A DNA stretch of 64,000 bases from Acanthosoma haemorrhoidale (Eukaryota; Arthropoda; Insecta; Hemiptera; Acanthosomatidae): NCBI GenBank assembly GCA_930367205.1, contig OV884012.1, positions 60,347,239-60,411,238 of the forward strand, given 5' to 3'. The notes beneath the pieces were generated by a model that saw only the letters and a program-made list of their open reading frames with translations, did not search any database and had not been told where the DNA came from. Position 1 is the stretch's first letter. Each line of letters begins with the position of its first letter. Shown here in pieces: positions 17,867 to 30,736 of this stretch. The translations under genes and the position numbers were made by a program.

Positions 17867-20556
17867 TTATAGCAGGTCACGAGGCCACTGCCGTTTCAGT
17901 CTCCGAGGAGGATTATAGGGATGAGTGGCGCAGTGCATTGACTGTGCTACAGGATTAGGGTGGTTGGAAAGGCTACTGTGGAATTTCGTAAACTTGGAAG
18001 GGATGAGTTCTAGAATGTAGGGTATATTAAGGTCGTTATGAAGGGTTTTGTTGCTGACATAATAAGGGGCATTTACTATTGTTCTCAGGACTTTTGATTG
18101 AAAGGATTGGATACGCTTGATGTTAGACTTTTTTGCTGTCCCCCATAGCTCTATTCCGTATGTCCAGATTGGTTTAAGTATAACTTTGTAGATTAGTAGT
18201 TTATTTTCTATTGAGAGATGGGATGTCCTTTGAAGTAGCCTGTACAGTTGTCCAAAGCGTCTGTTTAGTTCTTGTCTTTTTAGTCTCGTATGTGGGTTCC
18301 AGGTCAGTCGTTTGTCAAGATGGAAGCCTAAGTACCGTACTGTCTCGGATACAGGGAGAGGAATAGAATTAAAATAAACTAGTGGACCAGACTTGCGACA
18401 AAGGGTGAAGGTAATGTGGGAGCATTTTGCTTCATTAACTTTGATCCGCCATTGATTGCACCAATACTCGATCTCGTCAAGGTGTTTTTGAAGGTTATGG
18501 GATGCTATGTCGGGGTCTGGATGGAATGACAAGACTGCGGTGTCATCTGCAAATGTGGCCAAGAAGGTATTGGGAGTAGAGGGGACATCAGCGGTGTATA
18601 GGTTATAGAGGATGGGGCCCAGGACACTGCCCTGTGGAACTCCTGCACTTATGGGATAGTAGTTAGAGTATTCTAAACCACAGCGGACTTGGAAGAAGCG
18701 GTTTGAAAGGTAGGACTGTAGGATTAGGAAAAGGGTCTGTGGTAAATATCTTTTGAGCTTGTAGAGCAAACCTGCGTGCCAAACCCTGTCAAAAGCTTGA
18801 GCTATATCGAGAAAGGCAGCAGTGCAATACTGTTTGGTTTCAAGGGCTGAGGAGATGTGATCAACAACGCGAAGGCCTTGCTGAGCAGTGGAATGTCGTT
18901 GGCGGAAATAAACTGGTGTGTGGGAAAAAGGTTTTTGGATTCAACAATGGGAAGTAGACGTTTTAGTAGGAGTTTCTCAAATATTTTTGAGAGGATAGGG
19001 AGTAGGCTAATTGGACGATAAGATGAGGCGTCATTGGGTGGTTTACCGGGTTTGGCGAATAGGACAATAATGGAATGTTTCCAGAAGAGAGGAAAGTGCG
19101 TCGTTCGGATTATGCAATTATATATGTAGGTTAGGAAGATTATGGCTTTAGGAGGAAGTTGTTTGAGAATTTGAGGAGTAAGGAGATCATATCCAGGGGA
19201 TTTTCGGTAAGGTAAGTTTTTCAGAAGGTGTTTAACCTCAGAGGGGTTAACGGCTTTTGGTGGAAGAGAGAGAGGAATAGGTGAAGTGAGGAAATCTTCC
19301 ACAGTTGTGCTGTGAGTATGGCTTTGATGAGAAAGGTGAGGTGTGAAAGTATGGGTAAGATGCAGAGCAAATTCCTCCGACCTATCCCCATCCGAAGCCG
19401 CCCAGGACCCATCATCACGACGGAGTGGGTGTGAAACAGGTTGATACTTTAGGATTTTTTTGGTTACGTTCCACAAGGAGTTATCCCTGGTGGACAGAGA
19501 GGAGAGGTAGGAATTGAAAGAATCGGAACGGAAGGATGCCAATCGCCGCTTTACCAATCGGCAGTACTGATTGTACGTGCGACGATCAATAGGATGCCGG
19601 GATCTTTGCCACACTGTTCTGGAGTGGCGTTTGGATTGGATTAGATCTTTGAGATGCTGAGGTAAATGATTATGATTGTGGATTTTTGTGTGACGATGGG
19701 GTGACGATGCCTCCCAAGCAGACCTCTGGACCAGAGTAGTGAAAGAATGCACTGCATCGTCTAGGTCTTGGGATGTTTTCAGGGATAATTTGAGGTTTAC
19801 GGACTCCGTAAGAAGCTGACGGAAGTGGTCCCAGTCAACTGGGCCCCTAATAAATGAAGGAGGAGGCAGTTTGTGAATTGGTCTTAAGGAAATGGTTAAT
19901 AATAAAGGGCTATGATCGGAGGAAAGGTCATCGAGGCGCTTGAGTGAATAGTTTAGTGTTCCTAAACTATTGTAAAAAAAGAAGTCAAGGAGATCAGGAT
20001 TTCGGTTGGGATCTGATGGCCAATAGGTGGCTGTGTCAGGAGTGATAGTGGAGCAATGTTTCCGTGTGAGTGCAGAGAGCAAAGCACGTCCTCGTGTATT
20101 TGTGGATCTTGACCCCCAGTGTTGGTGCTTCGCATTAAAGTCCCCACCCACAAGGAAACGATGTCCGATGGAGTCTAGAAAGGAGATGAATTGGGAGTCG
20201 GAAATGGATTTATTGGGAGGGCAGTACGTTGATGCAAGTGTAAGAGGAAAAGTGAAGGTGGTGATTGACACTGCAGTGGATTGAAGGAAATCATGTGATA
20301 CCAAAGGAACTATGTGGTGGGATATGGAGTTATGGACAATGACAGTGGTACCTGCATGAGCTGTTCCATCTGGGTGATCAGTACGATAAGTCTGGTACTG
20401 TCAAACGGTAAATGGTCGTTTGCTCGTAAGTCTTGTTTCAGTAATAAGAGCTACGTCGATCTTCTTGTCATGGAGTAGTGCTGTCAGTTCGTTAGTGTGG
20501 GTGCGAACACCATTCGCATTCCAAAGGAGAATGGATAAGGAGTCAGAAGGATCCAC
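17867..20556 (-). pseudogene. Jockey ORF2: endonuclease-reverse transcriptase, broken
   Basis: About 896 codons counted from the first codon after the ORF1 stop, normal for the clade. The APE-type endonuclease shows LLWNANG (10-16), catalytic E40 (ITET), GGDFNA (D139) and SSDHSP (D214/H215). RT shows YRPISLLP, GVPQGSVLGP and the FADD active site at 18552-18541, then a C-terminal block ending KRQWPRDLL. It nicks target DNA and primes reverse transcription there. A TGA at 20403-20401 falls at codon 52 of the endonuclease. The frame changes near 18905-18915 in the conserved HQF-FRQ region, apparently by loss of one base. Both breaks inactivate it. Confidence 0.9.
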
Positions 20557-21741
20557 TTATGGATTTTGTTTAACGGGGATAATGTAGGAGACAAGATTTG
20601 TAAGAAGGGAAATGAGAGGGGTAATTAGGGTTCTGAATTCTGTAAGGAATGATGTTAATAGGCTAGTGAGATCTGAAGAGCTTGGAGGTGAAGGAATATG
20701 CGAGATGTGTGGTTGAGGATGGGATTGGGTTTGCTGGTTGGCGGGATGAGCGGAATGCTGGGGAAGAGATACTTGCGGACGAGAAGTGGGCAGTGCCTGT
20801 GACTGCTCTCTGTTCCGAACGGCATCAGCAAAAGAGACTGAAGGCCTCAAATTTCTGGTGGGGGCGCTTCTTGAGCTACCTGTCACTGGCTTCTCTTCTT
20901 CTGGCCGGCGACGTTGCTCGCTCCTGGACTTGAGGATTCTATAGGCCTCACAGCCCTTGTAGTTGGCCGGATGGTCTTGCTGGCAGAGCACGCATACAGC
21001 AGGCGATTTTAGGGGCTTTTTGCACAATTCGCTTTTGTGCTGCCCACTACACTTTACACACCTAGGAGGGTGGTGGCAATACGATTTTGTGTGCCCATAT
21101 GCCTGACAATTATGGCATTGGACGATGTCTCTATTGGGGTAAGGTTTTTCGACCTGTATTCTTGTGTAATACAGGGTTGTTAATTCATAAATTTTCTCCA
21201 CGCCAGGTGTCCGCTCGAGATCTACAAAAAATAACGGTAATGCCGTTTTGGTGGATTCGTTTTGTTGTCTGTCCTCACGTAAAACATTGGTTATTTGCCG
21301 AACTTTGAACCCCAGAGCTGATAGTTTGTCTTCTATTTCATCAGCTGGTGTGGTCGGGTGCAGATTTCTTATCACTACTCGAAGCGATCGTTCTTGTTTC
21401 AACTGGTATGTATGGAAGTCTGCATTGGTTTCTTCCAAATACTTAATGATCGCTCGATAAGTATCCGGAGTGTCTGGGGAAATTTTTGTATCCCGAGAGC
21501 TATTGAGGCACGTATATTTTCCGGTACCTATAACTTTGCTCATTTGTGAGCATAATAGTTTGAAATTGCTAATATTCCTTACGAATATAGCAGGCGGCTT
21601 GGGCTGTGTTGGTGTTTGAATAACTTCCATGTCGTCAGGTTGGCTATTTCTCAGTACCTCGAAGCTATTCGGTGTGAAGAATGGAGATTCTGCTACAGTT
21701 TCTTCTTTTGAAGTGCTGGCAAGTGGTGGTAGATCTTCCAT
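20557..21741 (-). CDS. Jockey ORF1: gag-like nucleic-acid-binding protein
   Basis: 394 codons from the ATG at 21741. A PRE_C2HC-like region (about 130-205) precedes three zinc knuckles: C209-x2-C-x4-H-x4-C222, C228-x2-C-x3-H-x4-C240 and C250-x2-C-x3-H-x6-C264. The hydrophobic C-terminal tail (LTSLLTSFLTEF...) is typical of Jockey ORF1. It packages element RNA. The true start may be the ATG at 21884: basic, Pro-rich codons lie open just upstream of 21741 without an ATG, and the ATG at 21884 reaches them only through a frame change near 21835. Confidence 0.88.
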   Translation of the reverse strand: MEDLPPLASTSKEETVAESPFFTPNSFEVLRNSQPDDMEVIQTPTQPKPPAIFVRNISNFKLLCSQMSKVIGTGKYTCLNSSRDTKISPDTPDTYRAIIKYLEETNADFHTYQLKQERSLRVVIRNLHPTTPADEIEDKLSALGFKVRQITNVLREDRQQNESTKTALPLFFVDLERTPGVEKIYELTTLYYTRIQVEKPYPNRDIVQCHNCQAYGHTKSYCHHPPRCVKCSGQHKSELCKKPLKSPAVCVLCQQDHPANYKGCEAYRILKSRSEQRRRPEEEKPVTGSSRSAPTRNLRPSVSFADAVRNREQSQALPTSRPQVSLPQHSAHPANQQTQSHPQPHISHIPSPPSSSDLTSLLTSFLTEFRTLITPLISLLTNLVSYIIPVKQNP

Positions 21742-21884
21742 AGAGCTGGCAGCAGATGAGTTTGTAGGGATGTTCCTATTTGAGCGTCTGGGTTTTCGCT
21801 TTACTGGCGACGTTGGTGGAGTTGGACCTAGGACCTCGATCTTTTCTTTTTATTTTGTGATATTATCTGCTGATAAAATCTCAT

Positions 21885-22275
21885 TTTGTCATTAGCTAAG
21901 ATTTTTGTTAGTTAAAAAAAAAAAGAAAATAAATAAATAAAATACGTAGCGCCGGTGGGATTCCAGTGGCGAGTCACCGGTCTTGGCTCTGAGCCACCTA
22001 TCAGGTCTGGCTCAGAACGGCTATGTATCGTGAACGACGGCTGATGCCTCAGTCAAGATGGCCGACTACTCTCTCCGATGTCACTATTATTTACACTTCA
22101 CACCAATGTACTAGCGATCTACTCACTTATTGAGGGCTCCCTCGTGGCCACCTCACTTAAGTTGCCAGTTGACACAATCCCAAAGACGAAAAAGGGTCTA
22201 TAACGGTAGTTATCGGTATTGATTTGGAGAGAGATAGTTGTACGTGGTTGTTAATAGTAGCGCATGCGCAGAAAC
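21885..22275 (-). promoter_or_regulatory. Jockey 5' UTR / internal promoter region
   Basis: 391 bp from the 5' junction to the first ATG. It is GC-richer than its surroundings and starts GTTTCTGCGCATGCGC. On the element strand GGCCATCTTG (around 22073-22082) fits the YY1/Pho consensus GCCATNTT. An A-rich tract at 21915-21950 lies just upstream of ORF1. Promoter activity is inferred from family biology, since Jockey elements use internal promoters. Confidence 0.55.
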
Positions 22276-22478
22276 TTGTTGATTATTCTGTGAATATTTT
22301 CACTTTTTTTTATGAAAAAATTGGTTGACGTGGAGAAACCTCCTGAACTGGCAATTTTCTTATTACTTCCATTTTTATTGAAGTGAAGAGCAATAAACTT
22401 TTTAAGTCCTTAATTTCGCCTAATTATTTATTTGAACAGAAATACAATTAATTTCGACATTACCAATGCTCCCAAGTA

Positions 22479-22742
22479 CTTCTCGCTGATCTCAACATCC
22501 TATTCATTCAAGACCTAGAAATCTCCCACCATCCAGCCACCCTGGCCATCCTAATCCGTATAAGGAACGCTCTATTCTCCCATTTCATCCCCAGCAACCC
22601 AGAGCGATGCCTAAAGCGGATGTGGCCTTGTGACCCCCTTCAAGCCAACTATGATTTGTTTCTTCCAAGCCCTGCGATACTGTATCAAGTTCCGTCCAAA
22701 GTGACTTTTCCCTCAAAGAAACAAGTCGCTGATAAACTGTGA
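22479..22742 (+). pseudogene. Fragment of a second Jockey-like RT C-terminus
   Basis: A plus-strand reading gives LLADLNILFIQDLEIS, a divergent middle, then CLKRMWPCDPL. This matches the layout of the RT end of the neighbouring element (HNDLNIPYI... RLKRQWPRDLL) with low identity, so it comes from a different, older family. No ends are visible. Confidence 0.5.
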
Positions 22743-25700
22743 GTCATCGACTCAGCTTAAAATACTTTCTTTGAATGTAAAAAACTTTAATAAAGTAGAG
22801 TATGTAAGTTTGATATTGATGCACAAAATCTCGCTTAATAAGCCAAGCTTTGATCTTATGAGGGAGAACGATGATGCTATTGATCTTTGTACCGGTGCAC
22901 ATAAAATCTATACAAGATCTGTAATATAACGGAGTAGAATATATCGTCCCCTTTAATAATTTCGCATAAGTGAACGTACTTTTATTATCGGAGAAGAGAT
23001 ATATAAAGGCAGGAAAGGGCTTATAGATGCCTGAAAAAACATAAAAGAGATACTGGCAGAGAGCAGGAAATTGGAAGTTTTAACAGTCTCCTTGAGGGTA
23101 GGCATTTCGGCGAGGGTTCTGTAGTAACTAACTAAAGGCCCTCTGAGGGCGGGGTATAAAAAGTAGGAAAAGTAAAATAAAAACCGGTAGGTATAATGAC
23201 AGGGCACCTGCTAGTTTTAATTCGACTAAATGTTGGGAGAGTGGCCTGTCCAGGTAGTGGAATGATGACGGGGGTCTATCGGTGATCTTAGGGGCTGTAA
23301 GCCTGTCATTGGCCGGCTCTCTCCCTCCTATTTAAGAGCCCTGGTGAATTTATTTCCTCCCTTGCTTTTATTTACCTAATGGCTACATGTTTGTTTTGCT
23401 CGTTCACTGCTTGAAATTTTCTCCTTAATACCAGACTCGTAAACACTCTCCTTAAGAAAACAATGCCCCTCTACTAACTTTCCATGCTAAATAAATAGTG
23501 TTAAGGGATTTCTATTTTATTTTTTTTTGCTTTATTTGTTCATTCAATAGGCTCACTAAGAGCAAAACGTGCTGTAAATATGAGAAAAAGGTAAGTCTGA
23601 CATGAAGGTAGAGGACAACCAATGAATGATACCCTTTATTGTTCAAGATTCAAGAGATCTCCCTGATAATTATTGAGAAGATCTCCAATCAAACGTATCC
23701 TCAGTTGTCGCAGAATGTTACCAAGTAAGTCTACACTAAGGTGGGATAAAGCGGAATGTTTCTGTAGACGTTTTTAATGCACTCCTGAGCGTAAGGAATT
23801 TTGAGATAAGTGTGAAGGTTATGATTTCGAAAAATTGAAAAATCTTTATAGTTTTGATGGTGTCATCTTAGCACAGCAGTGAAATGGGGCTCATAAGTCC
23901 AAATTGGTTCAGTAGGAACTTTTTGGCTGGGGCATTCTCTATAAAGTTGTTATCTGTCCCTTCACTGGCTCGGAAATGCCTCATTGAAGTACTTAAAGCT
24001 TTTGACACCTGGGATAGTCTCCAATTCGTCGCCCTTTCTAAGTCAATCAAAATCAAGAGTAGTTGATAACAATTATTAAACATATATGAACAAATATAAA
24101 ATTGGATTTATTTTGTTTAAATTAAATTAAATTAAACCAATAATAATAAAATGTAAGCGTGTTTTTTTATTTTTTATTTATTTTTCTAGCTTTCATTTAT
24201 TAGTTGTTTTTTTCTATTTAAAGTATACCTGAACTTGATTTTACTACCAGGTGATGTACCTTCATGTTTCAAATTTCAATTACAATTTTATGGTACTTTT
24301 TTGCATAATACATAAGCATAAAAATGTTGATGGCAAATCGAGCGTCAACACTATTTTTTGTTTAAACTGTGTGGTTATTATAATAATTTATTGTTTTAAT
24401 TACATCATTATATTGTTTATTTTTTTATTTCTATATAATTTTACCTTCATGCTCCCCTCCATTAAGGTAAGCTACAATCACTGAAGCTCTAACGACTCTG
24501 CAAAAAAAATCTCTTAACTTGTCAAAATTAAAAAAAAACGTGATTTATGAATAAATATGGATTAAAGTGAACAAGCCGTTACCAAACCAATGCTAAGCCA
24601 TGTTTATTTCGGCTCACAAGTGAATGGTCAGAATAACATCGATGATGAAACGGAGCAACGTAGTGTGGCAGCTAATTGATGTTACTTCTGCTGTCCAGTG
24701 GCACTTAAGGAGCAATGCCCTACCTCGGCACACGAATGCTGGAACTTGACGAAAACTGTCACTCCTTTGGTTTGCTGTTTGAGTGGAATGTTTTCGAAAG
24801 GATTATAGCAGGAATAAGATCTGAATAACCATGTAGAAGCAGATACAATGCAGAAATAAGATATCTGTATCTTGATATGAATTTGTCAAATATTCCTGAC
24901 TGCATAGGACAAGTTATGTCGCAAGAATGAAATAGGGGATAGAATAGAAGAAAAAAAAAAATATATATATATATATATAAGTTATCGTCTCCCGGCTGTA
25001 AAGAGAGGATAAGGAAGGTAATAATACACACAGGTTCGATTGTTAACTGGCTTTATTCTGTTCTCATCCTCTATCAAAACCCAGGCTTTGTTTACATTAG
25101 GCCCTGTGGTATTAGGCTTAACATTGTCTTGCCACAATGCTCTATAAATGAAAACAGTGCTCAAAATACAGGTTTATGTATGGCAATAAAAATAAATATT
25201 TGAATATAAAAATTAAAACATAAAAAAAAAACAAGAATGTAAAATAAATTGTGACTCTCTGTTAGAAAACTAATAATAATTCATAAGACTTTTAACATAA
25301 TATAACATAAGATTGTTAACTGCATTTATCAAATAACATCCTGTATAGACCCACATAACAACAACAAAAATAAATGAGAACCCTACCTTATGAAACCCTT
25401 TGATTGAAAAGAGAAAATACTAAAATAAAAAAATACATACCAGCTAAATTTACAATAGTGAGAAAAAAAAATACAGGCATGAAATTATAATATAATAGCT
25501 ACCTAAATCGTCCCCAACTAGCTAGTGTCTGTATGGATGGTGGAGGAGTTGTTTTAAAAGTTCGCAGGGATATGTCGGATATTAGAAGGTAGAGAATCCC
25601 AGGGGGGCAGTGGAGCAAGCAAGGAAGGACCGATCGTACGCTGTGGTTTTGTGAGCAGGTATATAAAGGCCAGAGAAATGGGATCTTGTATTCCGAGAGT

Positions 25701-26690
25701 GCACTGAGGATATGACCTGTAGAATATTGTATGTATAAGGGTGGTGATGAGAATTGGTGGTTTGAAAAAATAATGAACCGAGGAAATATTGCGCCAGGAA
25801 GGAGGGGGAAAAACCCCTTATGAACGGAAGGAAAACCAGCCAAAAACCTTACCATGCAAATGAGGGACCAGGCGGAAGGCCCATCCTTGGTTTCAGTGAC
25901 TGAAGGCGGTAGCAGTTACAAGAGAAAATTGGCAGTCAGTGCCGGAGCAGTTCAAGTTCGTCTTCGTGCTTCGGGGTTCGGCTGGAACGTCAATTACATA
26001 GTTAGACTGATAGCATACTTAAAAAAGTGATAGTATTTCATTGTATTTGTTTAAGGACTACATTTATCCTTACCATGTAGTTTTGTATCCTGGTCTTTAT
26101 GCAATACGGTCTCAGGAAGGAGGCATGCTGTGAAGTAGCGTCGTGAGGATATCAGTAATTACCCAAGTGAATCCCAAAATAACTATAAACTAATATTTAC
26201 CACTCGGTAACTTTAGTCTGATAATTAATTAGTTCGATATATAAAAATAATTATTTTTCTAAAACCTATATTTTCTATATTTGAACTATTAAGTTTAGAT
26301 ATGAAAATAATTTTTTTAATTACTAATATAGAAAATATAATTGTTTTTCTCTATTATTTGGAATGAAAATCTACTAAATTTGTTATAACTTACTACCACA
26401 TGATTTTGTACTCATGTTACATCACAAAACCGAAGTAATTTGAAAAAACAAAATAATATAGTCCATGGAATCCAAATAACTCGAAGAGCGACTGAGAAAA
26501 AATCTAGAAATATCTTCCAAGTAAAAGTAGCAGAAAAGAAATGGCAGTGAGAAGTGGGAATAATGAATTAGGCAAAGAACGGAGGGAAGTAGAATATTGG
26601 TGAAAATAAACCTCAGTTGCGAAAATGGATCCAAGAGACAGAAGCGTTGCCGCCCCCACTATTTGCGATCCACCCCTAAGAACTGCTTAC
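22743..26690. other. Long AT-rich region without a recognised gene
   Basis: A GC-richer patch lies at 23210-23350. An (AT)9 tract follows an A-run at 24950-24978. Two segments contain TATATAAAGGC (near 22999 and 25662) in similarly purine-rich contexts, possibly related repeat pieces. Minus-strand frames at 25499-25855 and elsewhere are low-complexity and were not called. Confidence 0.45.
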
Positions 26691-26962
26691 CGGTTACTTC
26701 CGACACATTGGCCAGGGCATGCCGGCATGCAAAACCTCCCCACCAGAGCTGCGATCAATTTTAGTCGAATTAAATAATGGCGTTCTTTTTAAATTCGTAA
26801 GTGCGGTATTAAATCTCTTCCTTTTTTTTGTCTTTGCTACTAAACTATTCTCATTAGGGAAACATAAATTTGAATTATTCACCAGCAGAATCTGCAGGGA
26901 CTCGAATCACGGACCTTTCCAATATCAAGTCAGGTGCTTTTCCAACAGAGCCAGTCATATTA
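26690..26962 (-). mobile_element. tRNA-derived SINE
   Basis: On the minus strand a pol III box A (TGGCTCTGTTGGA, 26953-26941) and box B (GATTCGAGTCC, 26908-26898) are 45 nt apart, as in a tRNA. The tRNA-like head is followed by a CTAATGAGAATAG body block and a non-coding tail. The 3' limit is not clear. Box sequences are near consensus, so the head is well preserved. Confidence 0.65.
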
Positions 26963-28531
26963 GAGTGAAAATTTTCTAAATTATTAATTCTCAATGGGCA
27001 AGGTAACATTGATGTTTTAGTTTCCAAAAATACAAGAATTTTAACATATATCGATTAACAGCGTCAATCTTTGTTCAAGAATAGATCCATATATTATTAA
27101 TAATTATAACCAATAAATAAATAGACTAATTATTAGTAATAGTGCGATCTATACAGCACATAAAAATGACAATCTAAAGCCTCAACACATGTTACATACT
27201 AAAAACAGTTCATTGAAATTTTTAATTTAATGCCCTACTAAATATCATAGACAAATACGTCTATTTAATATATACATACCTTTCTTTACCTTTTATAAGC
27301 CTGGTATTATTTTTAACATAAATGCTGCACCGGATAGAATTATTATTCAAAATGCCTCAAAAAACAAATATATTGATTTAGTTAAATTGGCTAACACAAT
27401 AATAATGCCTCTTTGAAGGAATTCGTTTATTAGGACCTCGCGAAAATTAATTTAATATCCTACTCTAAATTTTATAAAAAATACATTATGTCCGTAATAT
27501 CGACTAGTTAATTAATGACTGATACTCATGTTTTGTGGAGATAACTATAGTCTTAAATCAAAATAGATTTCCATATCAAATGTTATGTCTCTAGCCTGAA
27601 AAGGGTACAATCCAAGACTTATACTTAAATCAGATAAATTAACTCACAGGTGAATGCATAATAATTCAATAAATGAAAAATGTTTATTTCTCTCACTATT
27701 ATATACCTAATTATTGGTTGATCTCTCGACCAGACATTGAGGAGATCCTCAGTTGGAATCCCTATCTTGACAATCATTTTTTAATCTGTTATATATTACT
27801 AATAATTACAAAGGTTCCTAATTTAAAAAAAAACAAAAAACGAAACCCTAAAAATCATAATTGAAGGATGGACCTACTACACTATATAATGGAAAACCCT
27901 TAATCTCAATAGGAAACAAAGTACTGATTTACAAAACCAGTCTGGACTTACCGGCTTCACCTATGGCAGACGCCAAAACAATAAACGTGAAATGCAGCCA
28001 GTTTTTTTTCAATCCTAAGTCCTTAAAACGATAGTAAATAATCCATTTTATGTTCACAATAAAACCATTAATATAACCACTATCTTTAAACCCATTCCCT
28101 CTACGATATTGTAATGCATACAAATTATCCAGACATCATTAACGCACTGCAATATTTCATAATTGTTTCAGCATTTCATATCTCTACAATTCTCCTGAGA
28201 GACTGAAGCGGCCACTCCTCTAGACCTTCTAGCATTACCGTTTAGCTAGGACTACTGTCCATGGTGGCATACTAGTATTGGTCAGAATTTTTCACTCATT
28301 GTCCTATCAGGGCTGGTTGTCATTTTTTTTTTTTTTATTAAACGAATTTTCTCATGAAATAATTACCTATCCAAACTATGCAAAAACACTATTTAAAAAA
28401 AAAAAAAGCTTTGGTGCCTCTTCAAAGATAGTTGATGCAGTCATCACAGGTTGGCCTATTCAGGAATGTTCTCGACTAAAAATCTAACACTTTACGATTA
28501 AAACAACACCTAAACATCTATTTGTTTTATA
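26963..28531. other. No gene seen
   Basis: Stop-rich AT sequence. A weak box B-like AGTTGGAATCCC lies near 27752 without a convincing box A. Confidence 0.45.
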
Positions 28532-28536
28532 TATAT

Positions 28537-29208
28537 TGTCGGGCTCAGATATGTGAGTCCCCAAGGTGAGGCGGAGACGCCCGCCGCGGGCTAAGGTCGC
28601 TACAACCTCTTAGCCACTGTCCGGCGAGCGCCAAGAAAGAGATAAGGTGGGCGGACCTGTGGTCATCATTCTCCCTGTCGGGTGAAGTCGGCGGGAAGCC
28701 TAATTCGTTTTGATCTGACTCCCTAAGATCTTTAGAAGGTGTGTGCCCCGACAAAGTACTATGTTCAGGAGAAGACGTACAGGGTAGGTTTATATTTGGT
28801 TATGTGGTCTTGGAATGACCACGAATTCACACTCGGTGTCTAACGGTAGGCGAAAACCGTCCGGATCCCAAAGGTGAGTGTGAACCGGAGAGAGGCAGAC
28901 AGGATTGCCGTGGGAGACGCTACTGGTAAGTTTGTAGGGCCACCGCAACCGTCGTCCGCGAGGGAGAGGTCTCTCCCAAGGAGGTGCTAGTTTGAGCGAG
29001 ACGAAGGCAGAGATTCCCACTAGGAAGGTGCGGGGACTGACAACGCCGGACTAAAACATAGCGAGGTTAGGAGAGAGAGATGCAGAGGTAGTTGAATGAG
29101 AAGACCATGGTTTTGAGTAGAGCAGCAAGCACCAGTGCAGAGAGAGAGGAGAGAGTAGTGTTCCAAGTGATGGTCAGGCTCGTTATGCGAGATGAGGTGG
29201 CCACAACA
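28537..29208 (+). repeat. Solo LTR, TGTCGGG family
   Basis: 672 bp starting TGTCGGGCTC and ending CCACAACA, with candidate 5-bp duplications TATAT at 28532-28536 and 29209-29213 (low-complexity, so weaker evidence). It is GC-rich against AT-rich flanks. Colinear relatives lie at 36475-37049 (plus) and 42985-43942 (minus), sharing blocks such as CCCCGACAAAG, CTATGTTCAGGAGAAG, GACCACGAATTCACACTC and CTAAAACATAGCG. No internal retrotransposon sequence is attached, so this is a solo LTR or an equivalent repeat. Short frames inside are not genes. Confidence 0.65.
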
Positions 29209-30536
29209 TATATAATGATAAATTATGAAATTGGTAATAATCCAAATAATAAAACAACAGGCCTACCAACGAAATAATGTTTCAAACTCATTGTTCCACC
29301 CTACTATAATTTCAGATATTAAGTTTTTAAAAGTAATTTTGATATATATTTGGTTTGTAAATGATTACTGTATTTAATGAAGTTACCATTCAATGTAATA
29401 TGAGTTGACGTTTTGAATTGCCATTATACTTTTAACATTTATACTTTTTAAGAGAGGTTTTACTAATCAGTTTTTTAAAAAATGGCCTTGAAGATGCTTC
29501 AACTGGCAAAACGTTGACTGATGATGTAAAAATACATAAAATATTTTTGAAGAGGCTCTAAAGCATTTTGTTGAAAAAAGTCGTTTATTCCCAAATTGTA
29601 AATATCCGGAAAAAAAGGAGCTGTCTCGTTTTTGGAAGAAAAGCTCTTTGAAATATTATAATTCATTTATATAAGCAATAAGTACTACCAGTGGATAGAT
29701 TCCCTCTCCCACTTGGTAGGAGACTCAGAAAGTGGGAGCGTACCAACTGTAAATTCAAATCGAACTGTCCTATGAGAAGAAGCAATGAGCAGTGATAAAG
29801 TTTGCTTTGGGGGAGTATGGATGACTATGGATAATGCCACAGACAACCGTATGTATGTTTTATTGATTATTCATCAGCGAAATGTTATAATTGTCATTTC
29901 CAAATGTATGGCAAGGGTGGCCTAACTTATGGCCCTAGAGATTTCTGAGATGCTCCGGCTGTGCAGCATAATCAGCAGAGAGAACCTTCATGCCTCGTAT
30001 ACTGGAAGGTAGATCATTAATCTCTTTGAGTAATAATATGGGACCAAGCACAGTTGGGGCACATCACCTCTGAGTGCTTTACTATCTGCAATATACTTGA
30101 AATATAACAATTTTTACGACCGAATTTAATGCTTCTTGAAAAGTTACGAATATTTCCTCATTACCTGTAGATTTTTTTATCACGTCTTGTATAAATAACC
30201 TCCACCACGTACTAAAAACTTCCAAATGACTACACTTTTTAATTGATTTATATAAAATGTATGATCAGAAGCTTTACTTAGGCTTTTATTAAAATTTTAA
30301 AGAAATCTTGCTTGCAACTAACTCATTTACAAAAAGGAAATAAGTCATCGAATATTCATTAATCATTTTCAGTTGATGTGTTAGATAGGTCATTTTTTTT
30401 CAGGGAGGTATCTTCATTATGTTCAATTATTTAATACATGTTTTCAACCAAATAAATTTTTTTTAACAATAAATGTTTGTTGGGATTATGGGGTGTTAGG
30501 CTACTTACCGTACGTACCCTAACACTAAAAGAGACA
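29209..30536. other. No gene seen; one hairpin/AAAACG motif at 29481-29520
   Basis: At 29481-29520 (plus) the palindrome TTGAAGATGCTTCAA is followed by CTGGCAAAACGTTG, one of five related motifs in the window. The rest is AT-rich. Confidence 0.45.
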
Positions 30537-30736
30537 NNNNNNNNNNNNNNNNNNNNNNNNNNNNNNNNNNNNNNNNNNNNNNNNNNNNNNNNNNNNNNNN
30601 NNNNNNNNNNNNNNNNNNNNNNNNNNNNNNNNNNNNNNNNNNNNNNNNNNNNNNNNNNNNNNNNNNNNNNNNNNNNNNNNNNNNNNNNNNNNNNNNNNNN
30701 NNNNNNNNNNNNNNNNNNNNNNNNNNNNNNNNNNNN
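30537..30736. other. Assembly gap (200 N)
   Basis: Exactly 200 N, the usual arbitrary placeholder, so the true gap length is unknown. The frames spanning it are artefacts. Confidence 1.

Larger units (their letters stand above)
17420..22287 (-). mobile_element. Full-length Jockey-clade non-LTR retrotransposon, inactive
   Basis: The insert 17432-22275 (4844 bp) is flanked by a perfect 12-bp duplication, TTGTTGATTATT, at 17420-17431 and 22276-22287, so it reaches the true 5' end. The order on the minus strand is 5' UTR (22275-21885), gag-like ORF1, ORF2 (endonuclease plus RT), and 3' UTR with tandem repeats. The 3' tail is ATAAAGGAATTAACAATG-like, not poly-A. ORF lengths and the ORF1 zinc fingers fit the Jockey clade. 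Three disablements are seen: a probable ORF1 N-terminal frameshift near 21835, a TGA at 20403-20401, and a frameshift near 18910. Confidence 0.92.

Noticed and set aside
17506..17958. 150-codon plus-strand ORF with internal repeats
   Set aside because: It is antisense to the Jockey 3' UTR and exists because a 37-bp unit lacks stops.
25499..25855. 118-codon minus-strand ORF
   Set aside because: Low-complexity, no recognisable motif, AG-rich antisense strand; no splice or start context supports it.
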